Of a DNA stretch of 64,000 nucleotides, positions 61,017-64,000 are shown one piece after another. A model generated the notes under the pieces. That model did not search any database, was not told the origin of the DNA, and was given only the letters and a program-made list of their open reading frames with translations. Origin of the DNA: Centroberyx gerrardi. Taxonomy: Eukaryota; Chordata; Actinopteri; Beryciformes; Berycidae. How positions within the stretch are numbered: position 1 is the first letter of the stretch; every line of letters begins with the position of its first letter. The stretch is from the NCBI RefSeq assembly GCF_048128805.1, contig NC_135998.1, positions 16,630,156 to 16,694,155 on the forward strand, given 5' to 3'. The translations under genes were made by a program, and so were the position numbers.

Positions 61017-64000
61017 CTGAACACACACAGGAGGAACTTTTTTACTGTACTTGCCATTTAGTGTGATACAAGTTAATTCGAAGGACAGTTCATGGTACAA
61101 ATACAGGGCATGAGAGATTTTTGATCTTGTATTTTATGCTATCCATCGCTTAGAGGTTGAGGTTAAAACTAATCACTGCTAAAACGAAAATTCTTATGGA
61201 TAAAAATCATCCCAAAAAGCATTTATTCTGATGGGAGCGGTGACTGACAAACGGGAAACACTCTCGTTCACAACACACGGTTGTTCATCTAAGTGTTTGA
61301 AATGTAAGATAATGGTGTTGGTGTAGTATTTACTGGTCTGTTTACCACCGCCAGCAACAAAGGATTAAGTGACTGATTAAATGATGATCTCTTAGCAGAG
61401 TGTTGATGCACTTTGCAGTATAGACACTCTATGCTACACAATGAGGCCAGTCTGGACACTTGTAGTGGCTTATTGGATGTGGAAACCATAATTGCAAATA
61501 TCATTTCAGAAGTCTAGAGTGTCTACTGAAGCCCTGCAGTTTAGGATCAGGTTATTACATTACTGTTGTGTTGTGAAAACCAGAAAAGCCCTCAGAAGAC
61601 TGCTTGTGTTGTCGCAGGATGGTCTGGTTTATGTAAAAAGACATGCGATGCAATGCAAATAATGTGCTTTTTGTCTTTAATGAAGTAGCCTTTGCATGTT
61701 ATTGTTGTAATAGCAGTGACCATAATAAGCAGTGAAATAGCTGTAATAAAGCCGTCCAGCTAGAGCAATAGTGTGATGACTGATTATGCAATAATTTACT
61801 GAGTGTGCCTTTGAAAGAAGAAAAACCAATTATAATGAAAAATAGAACTGATGTTTAACTTTTAATTTTTTAATCATACGATTTCACCAAAGGACAATTG
61901 TCTCAGTCTGTGAATTGTGCACATAGCAACATAAGAACCATAATTGCCTCTAAACCTCTTTAACCTATAGAAAAGCTTTTTGTGTATATATGACCTCAAA
62001 TCTTAGAGAGCCATTATATCTTTTCCCCCCCAACTCAATCGCTGTGCGTGGCTAGAAGTGCTGAATTAAACTGAATGGGAGTATGATTATATCTGTACAG
62101 TGTGAGATTAGAGGGTGGGGCAGTGTAATCAGGTTATAGTGGTAGACAGACAGGGGAAGGTTCACTGGATTATGTTAACAGTGTTTGATTGAATGCCACG
62201 TTTTTAACCTATATACTGTATGGGACTTTTCTATTTGAATACTTAAAAGTTACATACAATGTCTTGGCATGGTAACTGAGTATCTCTATCAGTAGTGATA
62301 AATAGTAAAATATTATGCAGCATCTTCTGTGAAGTCTCTCATGTATTAGATTTACAGGACTGCTGCGTGCAAACAGTGTAACTCAGGGACCATAGCTGTA
62401 AAACTGACCAGTCAGGGCCGGGCGCATGTGTAAAACTGATTTACTTCACATGACATCCGCCATACAAATTTATTCAGCTGTAACTTCAAAGGCATCAACA
62501 CCTGTGAGTGATAAATACAATGGAATACACTCCATCTCAAGTGAAAACACTAACAGAATTAAGAGTTTTGCACCTCAGTCATAGGCCTCATCCCAGTCCA
62601 GCTCCAATCCCCAAACCCCCCGGCCGGGTTTAGGCTGTGGGGGAGGGGCACCCCCGCCCCCCTAGAGGAATGCCTGGTGATGCCATGCCAGCTGCAAACC
62701 CAGTAATCCCTGGATTATGAACTCTGGATTACAGACCATTCTGCCAGTCCAGTGCATTGTGGAATCCTCACATTAGACACCAAACACACCGAGCATGCAG
62801 TCAAGACTCACCATGCATCACACAACAAGCTACACTACTATGGGATAAGCCCAATAGATTCAGTACTGGTCGTCTATAACTGCAAAAGACCCTCTGCCAC
62901 AATAAGACACTGCTACAACATTCATAACCTAAATTTGGGGATTCAATTCATGAAGAAACATTGGACATACACCAGATGATGTGAGCAAATTTAACATAAT
63001 CAAATTATGAAAACCTTAAGAACCAGTGAATTGTGCTACAAAAAGATTAAGAAGCATAATATGATCCCCCCTAAAGCTGCTATGTAGGATTTGTATCCAA
63101 GTCCTTTTCACTAAATATGGTCATGTTTGACATGTGCTTAAACTGTCATAGCTGATCAGTTACATTAAGCTGTGTAACACACGCTGCGTAGTAGCAACAG
63201 CACTCCTCTCATCAAACTATAAAAGATCTTTAAAATCTTAGGTGAGCCCAACTAATAAGGTTAATTCAGAGGACTGAGCTGAATAATATGATCTTAATTT
63301 TTTATTCTAGTTTACTTTTAAATTATTGCAACTAGCCTTTGAAATAATAGTGCTGTTTGTCTTTTTAAAACTCACTATTTTGTCCAGACTAGATCCCTTT
63401 TCCTGGCAAGCCAGACCTCCTTTACAGTAAGATCTATCAAAGAGGGATTTGATCTATCATTTCAGCCAATCATATTTCATGCTGAAGCAGCATGACTAAT
63501 TTGTTGGAATAACTTGAAGTCAAACTGTGGCAGTTGATTCCCACTTTACTCAGCCTTTTAAAGTCCTCTAGCCTTTAGCTTCAAATGTTACACTGTTTTA
63601 TCTATTTCACTACATTCACAAAAACAAATGAGCTCAATATGGTGAGATTACAATTACAAAATACAATGCCGAATAAGCCCAGTCCCAGAGTGTGGATGAA
63701 ACGGAGAAGGTGAGCAGGGAGCCTGTAAGAGGTCATCCCACTGATTTCTTGTGGAAGGGATTACAGTGCCGATGCCTGTGCATGGGCGGCCCGCCTCCAT
63801 CATTGGTTTGAGACCATCTGGACTGCGGGGAAGGACAGTTCATTACACTGCAGTGTGGCAAGACAAGCCCCACCTAATGAAACGGCGCAGGCAGAGCTGT
63901 ATTAAATCACACAGAACGGTAAGCTGCTCTGCAATCTGCACACTGGCTGTCCTCGTCCCAGCAGTGGGTCAGTGGCACAGGCAGCACACAGGCGGTCAGA
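61017..64000. other. Probable zdhhc8 intron 1; no exon found
   Basis: Exon 2 begins with the third base of a codon, so an upstream exon ending in phase 2 must exist. No minus-strand sequence matching the expected N-terminus (a short leader plus TM1) was found up to the window edge. A C-rich block occurs at 62600-62660, with no gene recognised. Confidence 0.5.

Overview
The window is vertebrate nuclear DNA, almost certainly from a ray-finned (teleost) fish. It has GT-AG split genes, many CA/GA/CT microsatellites, and a mix of fish-type mobile DNA: L2-like LINE remnants, hAT and other foldback MITEs, decayed hAT transposases and a Penelope-like palindromic insertion. No bacterial or organellar signature was seen.

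Three protein-coding genes can be read, all on the minus strand. From right to left: (1) zdhhc8-like palmitoyltransferase, exons 2-10 at 61016-56521, with exon 1 apparently beyond the right edge; (2) arvcf-like delta-catenin, 15 coding exons from 36321 to 19991, which join in frame to 864 residues ending in the PDZ-binding tail DSWV; (3) bmp10-like TGF-beta ligand, two exons at 12023-10138, with signal peptide, furin site and seven-cysteine mature domain. Several arvcf exons, including an 18-base microexon, were found by reading through splice sites because they are too short to show as ORFs.

Layout: 1-10 kb is gene-free and repeat-rich (a TA-flanked MITE whose empty site is also present in the window, a 43-bp minisatellite, a tRNA-Asp-like relic beside a tRNA-like tandem repeat, a 309-bp foldback element). 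10-12 kb is bmp10-like. 12-20 kb is intergenic with a LINE tail interrupted by a hAT foldback MITE. 20-36.3 kb is arvcf, with MITEs in its introns. 36.3-56 kb is a repeat-dominated interval holding L2 remnants, two decayed hAT transposases, a 532-bp element with a candidate 9-bp target duplication, and a 1.65-kb element built as a 727-bp inverted repeat with 16-bp flanking direct repeats and hammerhead-ribozyme-like cores. 56-61 kb is zdhhc8-like, and 61-64 kb is probably its first intron.

The arvcf-zdhhc8 linkage matches human 22q11.21. Human BMP10 is on another chromosome, so the bmp10-like neighbour is the unexpected part of the synteny. The three products do not form one pathway: one is a secreted ligand, one a cadherin-associated armadillo protein and one a membrane S-acyltransferase. 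Splice joins were checked for reading phase by hand, but no alignment or database search was run.
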